This document shows, piece after piece, positions 28,594 to 36,759 of a stretch of 64,000 bases of DNA (within the stretch, counting starts at the first letter, position 1; every line of letters starts with the position of its first letter). The notes below the pieces were generated by a model, which saw only the letters and a program-made list of their open reading frames with translations, had not been told where the DNA came from and did no database searches. A program made the translations under genes and the position numbers. Source of the stretch: DATFVJ01 sp963851085 (GTDB taxonomy: Bacteria; Actinomycetota; Actinomycetes; Streptosporangiales; Streptosporangiaceae); NCBI GenBank assembly GCA_963851085.1, contig CAWKNX010000009.1:262901-326900 (forward strand). Reading direction: 5' to 3'.

Positions 28594-29133
28594 TCTCGGG
28601 GGCCGCATGTCGAGCTCACCCGGCTGATCGCGCGCAGGTTCAACGCGCGCTACTGCCCCGGCGATGCGCTGTTCCCCGAGCCCGAGGTGCTGTTCGGCGC
28701 GGCACCGATGCTGGCGGGAACCGACGGCGGCAAGATGAGCAAGAGCCGGGGCAACGCGATCGCGCTCGGCGCCACCGCGGACGAGACCGCGGCGTTGATC
28801 AGGCACGCACAGACCGATTCCACCCGGCTCATCACCTACGACCCCCAGCGGCGCCGCGGCGTGGCCGGGCTGGTGCAGCTCACAGCGGTATGCCTCGGCA
28901 TCGCCCCGGACGATGTCGCGGCCCAGATCGGCGGCGCGGGCGCCGCCCGGCTGAAGGCACTGGCTACCGAGGCGGTCAACGAGTGCCTGCGGCCCATCAG
29001 GGAACGCCGCGCCGCGTTCGCGGCCGATCGGGGTGAGCTGCGGCGCATCCTGCGCGCCGGCAACGGCCGCGCCACCGCGGTCGCGGACCGGACGCTCACC
29101 GCCGTCAGGGAGGCCATGGACATGATCTATTGA
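28594..29133 (+). pseudogene. trpS: Tryptophanyl-tRNA synthetase, C-terminal fragment
   Basis: Open from 28594 just after an in-frame stop, with no start of its own. The residues are unmistakable TrpRS: PHVELTRLIARRFN, LFGAAPMLAGTDGGKMSKS with the class I KMSKS loop, DSTRLITYDPQRR, and the C-terminal anticodon-side helices (NECLRPIRERRAAF). The N-terminal half, with the HIGH motif and the tryptophan pocket, is missing, so it cannot charge tRNA. A full trpS must exist elsewhere. Its end overlaps the pcaB remnant on the opposite strand by a few bases. Confidence 0.82.
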
Positions 29134-29623
29134 CCGCATCCATTGACCCGCAACTCAGGCGCGGCGATGTCGCGCCGCGCCCATGGCTGCCAGCCGCCCG
29201 CGGCGCGTTCATGCTCTTGTGCCATGGACGCGAGCAGGGTGGCGGTGAGGCCGGGCAGGCGCTTTGCGCACGGCGGCTGACGAGCATCATCGCGGTATCC
29301 AGGATGTCCTGGCTGGTCGCGCCCGAATGCACATAACGCGCCGCGTCGGCGGGGACGAGAGCGGTCAGGTCAGCTACGAGCGGCACGACCGGATTTCCCG
29401 CGGCAAGCGCGCGCCGTCCGAGGCCCGCCACGTCGAAACCGTCGGCGGAGCAGCACGCAGCGATCGCCGCGGCGGCCGATGCTGGCATCAGGCCCGCGCG
29501 TGCCTGAGCGGCCGCGAGTGACCGCTCGACATCGAGCAGGGCCTGAAGCCACGCGCGCTCGCCGGTCTCCCGGCCTACCTCCGGGTTACCGGAGAGCGGG
29601 CCGAACAGGGCGTTCTCTGCCAC
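29128..29623 (-). pseudogene. pcaB: 3-carboxy-cis,cis-muconate cycloisomerase with internal deletion
   Basis: The GTG start at 29623 gives LFGPLSGNPEVG, the PcaB/fumarase-superfamily N-terminus, through AGNPVVPLVADLTALV and the catalytic-histidine segment (VHSGATSQDILDTAMML). After about 115 residues the frame breaks near 29280. Another frame continues with LPGLTATLLASMAQEHERAA and GGWQ, which belongs about 150 residues further on in PcaB. It stops at 29128. The intervening region and the C-terminal lyase signature are gone. In intact form it acts in the beta-ketoadipate (protocatechuate) pathway. No other pca gene is nearby. Confidence 0.78.
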
Positions 29624-29876
29624 CTGGGCCTCCTGCGACGGCTTCGCGTTGCCGACCTCACGAAGATACGCGCGTCCCAGCCGCGCACCTGCCGGCGGGC
29701 GCGCGCTTCTGCGCGACGACCCTGGCTGTCACGGCGCGGAATCCGCGACACGCCGGCTGGCCCCCTTGGGCCGGCCTCCCCGGGGCTCTACCATTCGATT
29801 ATGTGTTCGATACGGGCGCCGCCGGGTAGCGGCAGGCGAGCGGACAGCGATCGCTGACAGGCCGGCCGTCCGGCCG

Positions 29877-30656
29877 TCACTGCTGAGGCCGCACCGGGAT
29901 CCGGTACCTCAGCCGGTACTGATCGGCCGGGATGACGATGTCGCACGTCTCAACCGGCCGGTCGCCAGCCAGGTGGGTCCGCTCGATGTGCAGTACCGGC
30001 GTACCCGACGGGATCGCCAGAGTGGTGGCCTCCGCCGAGAGCGGCGGCCGGGTAGAAATGTCCTCAATAACCTGGTCCACCCCTATTCCGATTGCTCCCA
30101 TGCGCGCGGTCACGCCGCGCCCCGCGAGCGGCCCCTCTTCGGGCAGCAGCACCGGGGTGCCCGCGGTGATCTCCATGGGCTCGTAGCTTGTCGCCATCTG
30201 GACCGGGACTCCGTCGGCGCGGAGCACATACCTGGTACGCATGACCCGGTCGTCGGGCTGCAGCCTCAGCCGCCGCGCGATGTGCGGCGGCGCTGGCGTG
30301 CGCTCGGAGTTGTGTTCGAACGAGAGTCGCCGCGCGTGCCCACGCTCGTGCGCCGCAGGCAGGGTGGACTCGTCCAGCCCGAACGGCGAACCGGAGATCT
30401 GGTGCCTGTCGTGATCGAGGCGCCGTATCACTGGCGGCTGCCGCACGTATGACCCGGATCCGGGCCGCGGTTCGATGAGCCCCTCTGTGGCGAGCACGGC
30501 GAGCGCATGCTTCGCGGCGGTTTCACCGACACCGTAACGGGTCATGATCGCCGCCCTGGATGGCACGCGGGCGCCCGGAACGAGCGCGCCGTCGCGAATC
30601 TGCCCACGCAGATCCTCAAGGACTCGGAGATAGACCGGATCGGTCGAGGCGCCCAT
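29877..30656 (-). CDS. GntR-family regulator with UTRA domain
   Basis: 259 residues. N-terminal GntR winged helix (PVYLRVLEDLRGQIRDGALVPG, then YGVGETAAKHALAVLATEGL and the wing EPRPGSGSYV). From about residue 85 is a UTRA effector domain of the HutC group (MRTRYVLRADGVPVQMATSY, VLHIERTHLAGDRPVE). These repressors bind small metabolites and leave DNA. It is divergent from an ATP-binding protein gene, and the spacer holds a nearly perfect double operator at 30720-30756, so autorepression and control of the divergent gene are likely. Such GntR-plus-histidine-kinase-like ATPase pairs are frequent in actinomycetes. Confidence 0.92.
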   Translation of the reverse strand: MGASTDPVYLRVLEDLRGQIRDGALVPGARVPSRAAIMTRYGVGETAAKHALAVLATEGLIEPRPGSGSYVRQPPVIRRLDHDRHQISGSPFGLDESTLPAAHERGHARRLSFEHNSERTPAPPHIARRLRLQPDDRVMRTRYVLRADGVPVQMATSYEPMEITAGTPVLLPEEGPLAGRGVTARMGAIGIGVDQVIEDISTRPPLSAEATTLAIPSGTPVLHIERTHLAGDRPVETCDIVIPADQYRLRYRIPVRPQQ

Positions 30657-30719
30657 CGGATCGCAACCTCCCTGGGCATGTGCTGCAAGTCGCAGCCCAT
30701 TGTCCCCGATTCCCCAGAC

Positions 30720-30756
30720 AAGCTGTGACCACAGCGCTATGTTGTGGTCACAGCTT
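30720..30756. promoter_or_regulatory. Double palindromic operator, GntR-type
   Basis: Perfect 14-base arms AAGCTGTGACCACA and TGTGGTCACAGCTT around nine bases. Each arm contains TGTGACCACA, itself nearly palindromic, so two adjacent dimer sites are present. It sits between the divergent GntR gene (start 30656) and the ATP-binding gene (start 30795). Confidence 0.75.
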
Positions 30757-30794
30757 CACGCGTAGTGATCGATTTTCTCGGCCGGAGGTTCCTC

Positions 30795-31308
30795 GTGGAT
30801 CGCTGGAGCTGGACGATCTCAATTCCAGGTTTGCCATCAATGGTGCCAGCCGCGCGCGCGTTCGTCCGGGCCTTCCTGGACAGCCATCCGCTGGCCACGG
30901 ATGCCGAACTGATCGCGTCTGAGTATGTGACGAACGCGATCCGGCACACCGCGTCGGGGGATGGCGGTGCCATTCACGTCACCGTCGCGGCCACGCCCCA
31001 GACCGTCCGGATCGAGGTGACCGATCATGGGCAGGCGGGGTCGCCGAGAGGCCGGCGCCACAACCGGGACCGGGCCGCGGCCGGGCGAGGCGGCGGACGA
31101 CGACGAGAACGGGCGCGGGCTGCTGATAGTCGACTACCTCGCCACCCGCTGGGGGCACTTCGGCGTTTCCGGCGGTCCGGTGACCGCCTGGGCCGAACTC
31201 GATGACCCGCCGGGAGGTGAGCACGGCGAAGGCCCGACGGGCGAAGGCGGGCCGGGTGACGGTGGGCTTGGCGAGCCGGGCAGCGGGGGTTCTTGCGCAC
31301 CCACCTGA
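30795..31308 (+). pseudogene. Anti-sigma-factor-like ATP-binding protein (HATPase_c), one frameshift
   Basis: GTG 30795 has GGAGG six bases upstream. The frame gives PGLPSMVPAARAFVRAFLDSH, the N-box IASEYVTNAIRHTASG and the G1 box VRIEVTDHGQ, then is lost between about 31035 and 31060. The next frame supplies the G2 box and end of the fold (ENGRGLLIVDYLATRWG, then GGPVTAWAELD). Corrected, it is about 170 residues, an RsbW/SpoIIAB-like GHKL kinase of the kind that regulates sigma factors or acts with anti-sigma antagonists. Lesion of one base; functional state uncertain. Probably controlled by the divergent GntR repressor. Confidence 0.75.
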
Positions 31309-31350
31309 GGCGGCACGGGTACGGCGCGGCAGGCAGAGCAGCGGACGGCG

Positions 31351-32010
31351 CTACTTCCGCCAGGCGAGGGTGAGGCCGTCGCCGACCGGGAGCAGCACCA
31401 CGACCACGCGCTCGTCGGTGACCGCGTGCGTGTTGAAGGCCCGGATCGCCACGACGATGGGGTTGTCGTCAGCTTCGTCGATGACCCGGCCGTGCGAGAG
31501 CGTGTTATCCACCAGGATGGCGCCGCCCGGCCGGATCCGCGGGACGATCTCGTCCCAGTAGCCGATATACCCGGGCTTGTCCGCGTCGATGAAGGCGAGG
31601 TCGAAAGTGGCGTCAGCGGGCAGGGCCAGCAGAGTGTCAAGACCCGGGCCGATGCGCAACTCGATGCGATCGGCGACGCCGGCCTTTTCCCAGTACCGCC
31701 TCGCGACCGACGTCCACTCCTCGCTGACGTCGCAGCAGATCAGCCTGCCGTCGGCAGGCAGGCCCCGGGCCAGGCAGATCGACGAATAGCCGGTGAACGT
31801 GCCGATTTCGATCGCGTCGCGGGCGCGCATGAGCCGGGTCAGCAGGGTCATGAAGGTGCCCTGCTCCGGCCCGATCTGGAGGCCCTCGTCACCGGGAAAG
31901 CGTTTCGCCGTCTCGTCGGCGAGCTCGGCCAGGACCGCGTCGGGCGGGCTGGTGTGCGCCTCGATGTAGGCGTTGAGCTGGGGGCTGATCTGCTCGTTGC
32001 GGCGTGACAC
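31351..32010 (-). CDS. SAM-dependent O-methyltransferase, caffeoyl-CoA OMT-like
   Basis: 219 residues of the class I, cation-dependent O-methyltransferase family. Seen are the SAM-binding motif AIEIGTFTGYSSICLARGL, motif II region ICCDVSEEW, the metal/substrate motif FDLAFIDADKPGYIGYWDEI, and the VDNTLSHGRV segment. Family members methylate catechol-like hydroxyls on small molecules. No neighbouring biosynthetic genes identify the substrate. Start is well supported by the conserved N-terminal helix (ISPQLNAYIEAHTSPPD). Confidence 0.92.
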   Translation of the reverse strand: MSRRNEQISPQLNAYIEAHTSPPDAVLAELADETAKRFPGDEGLQIGPEQGTFMTLLTRLMRARDAIEIGTFTGYSSICLARGLPADGRLICCDVSEEWTSVARRYWEKAGVADRIELRIGPGLDTLLALPADATFDLAFIDADKPGYIGYWDEIVPRIRPGGAILVDNTLSHGRVIDEADDNPIVVAIRAFNTHAVTDERVVVVLLPVGDGLTLAWRK

Positions 32011-32471
32011 ACGACCACGCTAATCCATGGCGCGATCATGCGGCAGGCCGGCCGGCCCTGGCTGGCCGCGCTGGGCGCGGGTGCGGGGCGCCGGCTGCGA
32101 GTGTGGCGCGCCGGGTCCGGACGCGTGGTGGAGTCGGCCGGGCGAGCTCTTGGATTTGGCGTGGCGGCGGCCGCTGGCGCGTACCGAGCAGGTGTAGCGA
32201 CAAAGCAGTCGCGCGGGCCGCCCCCGGCCCGGCCCTCCGCCCCGGGCTTCGGGCTCGTCACTCTGGCGCTAGCACTGCGGGCGCAGGGCTCCGGGGGTCG
32301 CCCCGGCGGGTGGGCCTGCCGACGCGGTGTCATCCTGCGGCAGCCGTTAAGGATCATGATCCCGAACGGCATGCGCGGGGTGCCAGCACATCCCGTCGAC
32401 CTGGCCCAAGCTTTGCGATTGGGCTTCGGAGAGGGTCAGGCGCGTGGCCTGTGCCGCTGCGGTGGCCGGCT
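32011..32471. other. Gap without gene; 26-bp palindrome
   Basis: No convincing coding frame on either strand. The gap contains CCGTT-AA-GGATCATGATCC-CG-AACGG (32344-32369), an imperfect palindrome with a perfect 12-base core, and then the palindromic element copy 2. Confidence 0.5.
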
Positions 32472-32526
32472 TCATGATCGCGGTAACTTTTGGGACGCAT
32501 CCGCGGCAAAGTTACCGCGATCATGA
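32472..32526. repeat. Palindromic element, copy 2
   Basis: Perfect 19-base arms TCATGATCGCGGTAACTTT and complement around a 17-base loop. Best-preserved arms of the three copies. It lies in the gap between the O-methyltransferase and DUF3048 genes, 50 bases past the 3' end of the latter. Confidence 0.85.
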
Positions 32527-32575
32527 GCGGCGCCGGATCCGGCCGCGGACCGGGACCGGCCATGAGGTGCCGCGG

Positions 32576-33610
32576 CTACTTCGCCGTGGATCCCGGGCCG
32601 GCGATGAGCACGATCCACACCGGGCCCTTGGCGAAGGTCATCCGCTGGCCGGCCGCGGTCGTGAAGGTGGTGCCGCCATCGGCCTGCGGCCGCGACCAGC
32701 GCGTGTCATAGGCCTTGCCGTCGCGCAGCACCAATGCCGTGCCCGAACCCGTGCTCTCGGCGTACGGCGGCGGCACGCCCTCCTCGAGGAACCGCGATGT
32801 GCGCACGATCGTGTACTGGATCACCACGGTGGGAGCGCTCAGCTGCCCATCCTCCGTGCTGAGTGCGGGGGAGCCGTCCATCGACACCAGCCACCGCGCT
32901 TTCCGCGCGGACCAGCGGAATGAGAACGACGCGGACGGATAGGACACGGAAACCGAGCTCGTGGTCTTGCCGCCCGGGGGCGGTGGGCCGAACCGGAAGC
33001 CGATGTCGTGGGCCTTGCTCGCCCCGCGTGCGGCCGCGAGCAGTTGCCTGGTGTTCGCGTACAGGTTGTGCGGGATGATCCGGTTGGGGTCGCGGAAGTA
33101 CGGGCCGCTCACCGTGCCCGCGTAAAGATCGACGGTCCGCGCATGCTGGACGACAGGAAGCAGCTGGCTCTGCGCGCCCGAGTACGCGAAGGCGGGCAGG
33201 CCGAACTGGCGCAGCAGCTCGATGTCGTCTTCCCTGGCACTGCGCACGGGCCCGATGACGGGCGGGAAATGCGACGAGAACACCGCGAAGATCCGGCTGA
33301 GGCCCCCCTCGACCGGCAGCAGGTACACGATGTCCGCATCGGTCAGGCCGGTCGGCGGGCGGGCGTCCGCCACGTTGTCGATCTTTACCGCGAGAACCGG
33401 CCCGAGCGCTTTCACCCGTTCGCCCGTGAACGGGGACACCAGCGGCGGGGCCGGCTGGGACGCCGTCGCCGTCGGCGTCGGCGTCGGCGACGCGGCCGGA
33501 CTCACCTTCCTGGGCCGGCCGCCGAGGAGGAAGACGCCTGCCACGATGACGGCGGCCGTCGCGGTCATGGCGGACGCCACTATCACGATCGTGCGCCGGC
33601 GAGGCGCCAA
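32576..33610 (-). CDS. DUF3048 (YerB-like) membrane-anchored protein
   Basis: About 344 residues from TTG 33610, with GGGAGG seven bases upstream; a TTG six codons earlier is possible. One N-terminal membrane anchor (TIVIVASAMTATAAVIVAGVFLLG) is followed by a Ser/Pro/Thr linker and the DUF3048 core: VLAVKIDNVADARPPTGL, ADIVYLLPVEGGLSRIFAVF, GPVRSAREDDIELLRQF, and the C-terminal domain with TFAKGPVWIVL. The family is extracytoplasmic and of unknown biochemical function, related to YerB. It is followed at the 3' side by the palindromic element. Confidence 0.9.
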   Translation of the reverse strand: MAPRRRTIVIVASAMTATAAVIVAGVFLLGGRPRKVSPAASPTPTPTATASQPAPPLVSPFTGERVKALGPVLAVKIDNVADARPPTGLTDADIVYLLPVEGGLSRIFAVFSSHFPPVIGPVRSAREDDIELLRQFGLPAFAYSGAQSQLLPVVQHARTVDLYAGTVSGPYFRDPNRIIPHNLYANTRQLLAAARGASKAHDIGFRFGPPPPGGKTTSSVSVSYPSASFSFRWSARKARWLVSMDGSPALSTEDGQLSAPTVVIQYTIVRTSRFLEEGVPPPYAESTGSGTALVLRDGKAYDTRWSRPQADGGTTFTTAAGQRMTFAKGPVWIVLIAGPGSTAK

Positions 33611-33631
33611 GGCCGCACCTCCCGGCAAGGC

Positions 33632-34369
33632 CTAACGGCGGGACAGGTACGGTCCCGGATCGGTAATGCGCACCAGCCGGACGCGGCCGATAGGAAAGCG
33701 CTGCGCATCGAGCTGGACGCAGATGTCGGCAATCTCCGCCAATGCTACCCAGTCAGTGCCGATTGTAAGTACGCGGAAGTAAACCGCGTCCGCATCCACG
33801 GGAATGACGGCGCGCCGCCACCCGAACTGGCCCGAGCGGTATTGCGTGCGCCGTGTGATGACCGCGTTGTCGAACGCCTTCCTGTCACCCTGCTGAAGCA
33901 GTGGCCGGGCCAGGCGGCGGAAGAAATTCCCTGCCGCCATCGCCTCGAGGGTCTGGTACGTGGTGACCCGGTGGGACGCGACGTGCAATCGCCCGCCGTC
34001 CGGGGCGATGTGAGTCAGGCCAAGGGCGGCGATCCACAGCGGGCCGCCCGGCCGGGTGAGCATCCCGAACGGCCCGCTGCGGCGGATTGCCTGCCTGCCC
34101 GCGCGCTGCCCCGGGCAGCGGTATCCGGCCCAGTCCGTGGGCAGCCCGTACAGCGGGACACCGGTGCCGGAATACCACAGGTGAAGCGCCCGCTGATCCC
34201 GCCGCGATGCTCGCCGTGGCGAGATCGGGTGCCCCGGACCGCCGTTGCCATCTGCGCGGGCCCGGGTGTCGCGCGGCGCCCCGGCAATTCCCGCCGGCGT
34301 CGCCTGGCTCGCGCAGCGGCCCGGTTCTTCCTGCGCCGCTCGTTTTGTGGTTCTTGATGTGCGGAACAC
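33632..34369 (-). CDS. Hypothetical protein, start uncertain
   Basis: I do not recognise this gene. The last 190 residues read like real protein (LWIAALGLTHIAPDGGRLHV, YQTLEAMAAGNFFRRLARPL, AVIPVDADAVYFRVLTIGTD) and end in FPIGRVRLVRITDPGPYLS. The first 60 residues, from GTG 34369, are basic and unlike protein, so the true start is probably internal. No signal peptide or membrane segment is clear. It ends 21 bases upstream of the DUF3048 start, suggesting a shared transcript. The frame is also open across an A/G/P-poor core, which supports coding. Confidence 0.5.
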   Translation of the reverse strand: MFRTSRTTKRAAQEEPGRCASQATPAGIAGAPRDTRARADGNGGPGHPISPRRASRRDQRALHLWYSGTGVPLYGLPTDWAGYRCPGQRAGRQAIRRSGPFGMLTRPGGPLWIAALGLTHIAPDGGRLHVASHRVTTYQTLEAMAAGNFFRRLARPLLQQGDRKAFDNAVITRRTQYRSGQFGWRRAVIPVDADAVYFRVLTIGTDWVALAEIADICVQLDAQRFPIGRVRLVRITDPGPYLSRR

Positions 34370-34454
34370 CCAACCGAGTTCAGCCGGGCGGCACCTGCGG
34401 TGTCAATCAGCAGAGGGTTAGACTACTGTCCGGCGCGCGATAGCCTCCTCGGCG

Positions 34455-36035
34455 ATGAGTACCGATGCGCCGCGGCGGTCCGCGGCGCGTGCCCATGGTC
34501 GTCTGACCGCGTTCGCGCAGGCTGCGGCGGCGGGTCCGGCAGGCGGTGCCGTCGGCCGGACCCAGGTGCACCGCGCCTGGGTCGCCGCGATGACGGTGGC
34601 TGCCGCGGCCGTCTACGCCGGATTTGGGCTCGTCCAGCAGGCGACCTTCCGCACGACCACCTATGACGTTGTCATCTTCGACCAGGCGGTGCGCTCGTAC
34701 GCGCATTTCCAGCCGGGTATCGCGATTGTCAAGGGGGTCCACAACGGCGGCGGCACGCACTTTTCCGTCCTGGGGGATCACTGGTCGCCCATCATCGCGG
34801 GCCTGGCCCCTTTCTACTGGCTCTTTGCCGGCCCGCAGACCCTCCTGGTGGCGGCGGGCATCGCCTTCGCGGCCGCTATTCCCCTCATCTGGATGTTCGC
34901 GCGCAGGATCGCCGCGCCCCACGTAACGGCCCGCGCTGCGGCCGGGGTCGCGTATCTTGCCGCCGCTGCCTACGCGCTGAGCTGGCCGGTGGCCGAGGCG
35001 GTTGCCTTCGGCTTCCACGAGGTCGCCTTCGTTCCCGTGCTCACCGCGGCATTCTTCGAGCGGATGCAGGCGGGCAGGCCGCGCGCCGCGCTGCTTGCCG
35101 CCGCTGCCCTGCTCCTGGTCAAGGAGGACATGGGCCTCTTGATCGCCGGGTTTGGGCTGTGGCTGCTTGTGACCCGCGCCACGGTGCCACGGCGGCGGGT
35201 GCTCGCTGCGGCGATGATCGCCGTGGGCATCGCCGCCACCTTCACCGCCACGCTCGTGCTGCGGCCCGCGTTCGGCGGCAATGCCATGTACTACTGGCAT
35301 TACGGCGCGCTCGGCCGTGATGTCCCGCAGGCGCTGTGGCACCTGATTGCCCATCCGCTCGCCGCCGCGCGCCTGCTCATCACCCCACGGGTGAAACCGG
35401 AAACGATGGCGTGGCTGGCCGGAGCGCTGCTCTTCCTGCCGCTGCTGTCGCCCATCTCGCTGGCCGCGGTCCCGCTGCTCGCGGAACGGATGCTCGCGAA
35501 CTCCGCGCCTGACTGGTGGGGCATGCCGTACCAGTACAACGCGTTCGTCGCCGTGGTGCTGGTCTGCGCGGCCGTCGACGGCGCGCTGCGCCTGAGCCGC
35601 TGGATCCAGGTGCGGGTCCCGGTGAGCCGTGGCCGCGCCTTGACCGTCATCGCGGCGCTCTGCTGCGCGGCCGCGGTCGCGCTGGTCCCTTCCTTCCCGC
35701 TCGGCGCGGCTCTTCATCCCGGTTTCTACCGGCTGACGCAACGGGACAGGGCAGCGCACGCCGCGGTCGGGGCGGTACCGCCGCGGGTTCTGGTCGAGGC
35801 GGCCAACAACGTGGGCCCGCAGCTGACGCGCCGTGACACGGTCCTGCTGTGGGACTGGACGCCGCGCTGGGCACCGTGGGTGGTGGCCGACACGGGCAGC
35901 CTCACGTTCCCCTTCCGTAGCCTGCGGGCGCAGCGTGCGCGGGTCGGCCTCCTGCTGCATAACGGCTATCGCGTGGTGCTCGCCAGGGATGGTTACGTCG
36001 TCCTGCACAGGGTCGCCCCGCACCGGACGACCTGA
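34455..36035 (+). CDS. DUF2079 integral membrane protein
   Basis: 526 residues with about ten hydrophobic segments. The family signature is clear: TTTYDVVIFDQAVRSYAHFQPG, GGGTHFSVLGDHWSPIIAGLAPFYWLF, FGFHEVAFVPVLTAAFFERM, LVKEDMGLLIAGFGLWLL, and WWGMPYQYNAFVAVVLV. The fold resembles GT-C glycosyltransferases, with acidic residues in the first external loop, but no activity is established for DUF2079. The C-terminal extracytoplasmic domain ends GYRVVLARDGYVVLHR. It is divergent from the DUF3048-adjacent hypothetical gene. Confidence 0.9.
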   Translation: MSTDAPRRSAARAHGRLTAFAQAAAAGPAGGAVGRTQVHRAWVAAMTVAAAAVYAGFGLVQQATFRTTTYDVVIFDQAVRSYAHFQPGIAIVKGVHNGGGTHFSVLGDHWSPIIAGLAPFYWLFAGPQTLLVAAGIAFAAAIPLIWMFARRIAAPHVTARAAAGVAYLAAAAYALSWPVAEAVAFGFHEVAFVPVLTAAFFERMQAGRPRAALLAAAALLLVKEDMGLLIAGFGLWLLVTRATVPRRRVLAAAMIAVGIAATFTATLVLRPAFGGNAMYYWHYGALGRDVPQALWHLIAHPLAAARLLITPRVKPETMAWLAGALLFLPLLSPISLAAVPLLAERMLANSAPDWWGMPYQYNAFVAVVLVCAAVDGALRLSRWIQVRVPVSRGRALTVIAALCCAAAVALVPSFPLGAALHPGFYRLTQRDRAAHAAVGAVPPRVLVEAANNVGPQLTRRDTVLLWDWTPRWAPWVVADTGSLTFPFRSLRAQRARVGLLLHNGYRVVLARDGYVVLHRVAPHRTT

Positions 36036-36142
36036 CGGCGGCAGCAGCGGCCGGATAGCGCGAACTTTCCGGGCCCCGGGTGGTTGCCGAGCGCATAGCG
36101 GGTACGCCCGGCTACTGTCGGTGTCCTACGAGGGGAGTCATC

Positions 36143-36613
36143 GTGCTGCACCGCATGTCCGCGGCCGTGATCGCAGCTACTGGCCTGTGCGCCCTGACCG
36201 GCTGCGCGGCCTCGAGTGCCGCCGCGCCCGGCCCGGCTGCATCCGCGTCAAGCCGCGCCACGTCGCCGAGCGTGGCCGGCCGGGTCTTTGTGGGCGAGCG
36301 GGACAACCACAAGGTGGTCAAGGTCGGGCGCGGATCGATCGTGACGGTCGTCCTGCACAGCACCTACTGGGCGTTCGGCTCGCCGCCAGGCCGCCGGGTC
36401 CTCGCGCAGGTCGCGCCGCCAACCACGTCGCCGCGACCGCCTGGCGCGGGTGGCTGCGTGCCCGGTCAGGGGTGCGGGACGGTCACCGCCGTCTACCGCG
36501 CGGCGCGCGCGGGCACCGCCGTGGTCCGCGCCAGCCGCGTAAGCTGCGGCGAGGCGCTGAGGTGCAGGGGCGGCGACGGCCTCTTCGCCGTCACGATCGT
36601 CGTGAGACGCTGA
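36143..36613 (+). CDS. Small secreted lipoprotein, chagasin-like fold possible
   Basis: About 156 residues from GTG 36143 (GGGGAG upstream). Signal peptide with lipobox ALTGC predicts a lipid-anchored surface protein. After an Ala/Ser linker, the domain has a VVKVGRGSIVTVVLHSTYWAF strand pair, a Pro-rich loop and a closing TVTAVYRAARAGTAVVRASR. Strand layout and motif resemble the chagasin-type cysteine-protease inhibitor family, but this is weak. Four cysteines in the mature part suggest disulfides. Downstream is a strong hairpin. Confidence 0.65.
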   Translation: MLHRMSAAVIAATGLCALTGCAASSAAAPGPAASASSRATSPSVAGRVFVGERDNHKVVKVGRGSIVTVVLHSTYWAFGSPPGRRVLAQVAPPTTSPRPPGAGGCVPGQGCGTVTAVYRAARAGTAVVRASRVSCGEALRCRGGDGLFAVTIVVRR

Positions 36614-36672
36614 CCCACGGCCTGGTGCCCCCGCGCTTTGCCGCCGGTCCGGATACGTTGATGGCGGGCCGT

Positions 36673-36700
36673 GGCGGCGCTCCGGCGCGCCGGAGCCGCC
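36673..36700. terminator. GC hairpin between convergent genes
   Basis: GCTCCGGCG followed directly by CGCCGGAGC, extended by GGCGG and CCGCC with one bulged base. It lies between the 3' ends of the plus-strand lipoprotein gene and minus-strand kamA, and suits both. Confidence 0.5.
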
Positions 36701-36759
36701 AGGCTCTGGCGCGCTGCGCCAGGCTCAGGCGCGCTGCGCCAGGCTCAGGCGCGCTGCGC
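36700..36759. repeat. 20-bp tandem repeat, three copies, across the kamA stop
   Basis: CAGGCTCTGGCGCGCTGCGC at 36700, then two copies with one base change at 36720 and 36740. The last copy contains the kamA stop codon, so slippage here can change the C-terminal tail of that protein. Confidence 0.75.

Noticed and set aside
32038..32526. 162-codon frame in the gap before DUF3048
   Set aside because: No domain or ribosome site and it runs through the palindromic element. Looks non-coding.
34407..36023. 538-codon minus-strand frame opposite the DUF2079 gene
   Set aside because: Antisense shadow; Arg/Asp/Gly-rich with no recognisable domain. The plus strand gives DUF2079 motifs.
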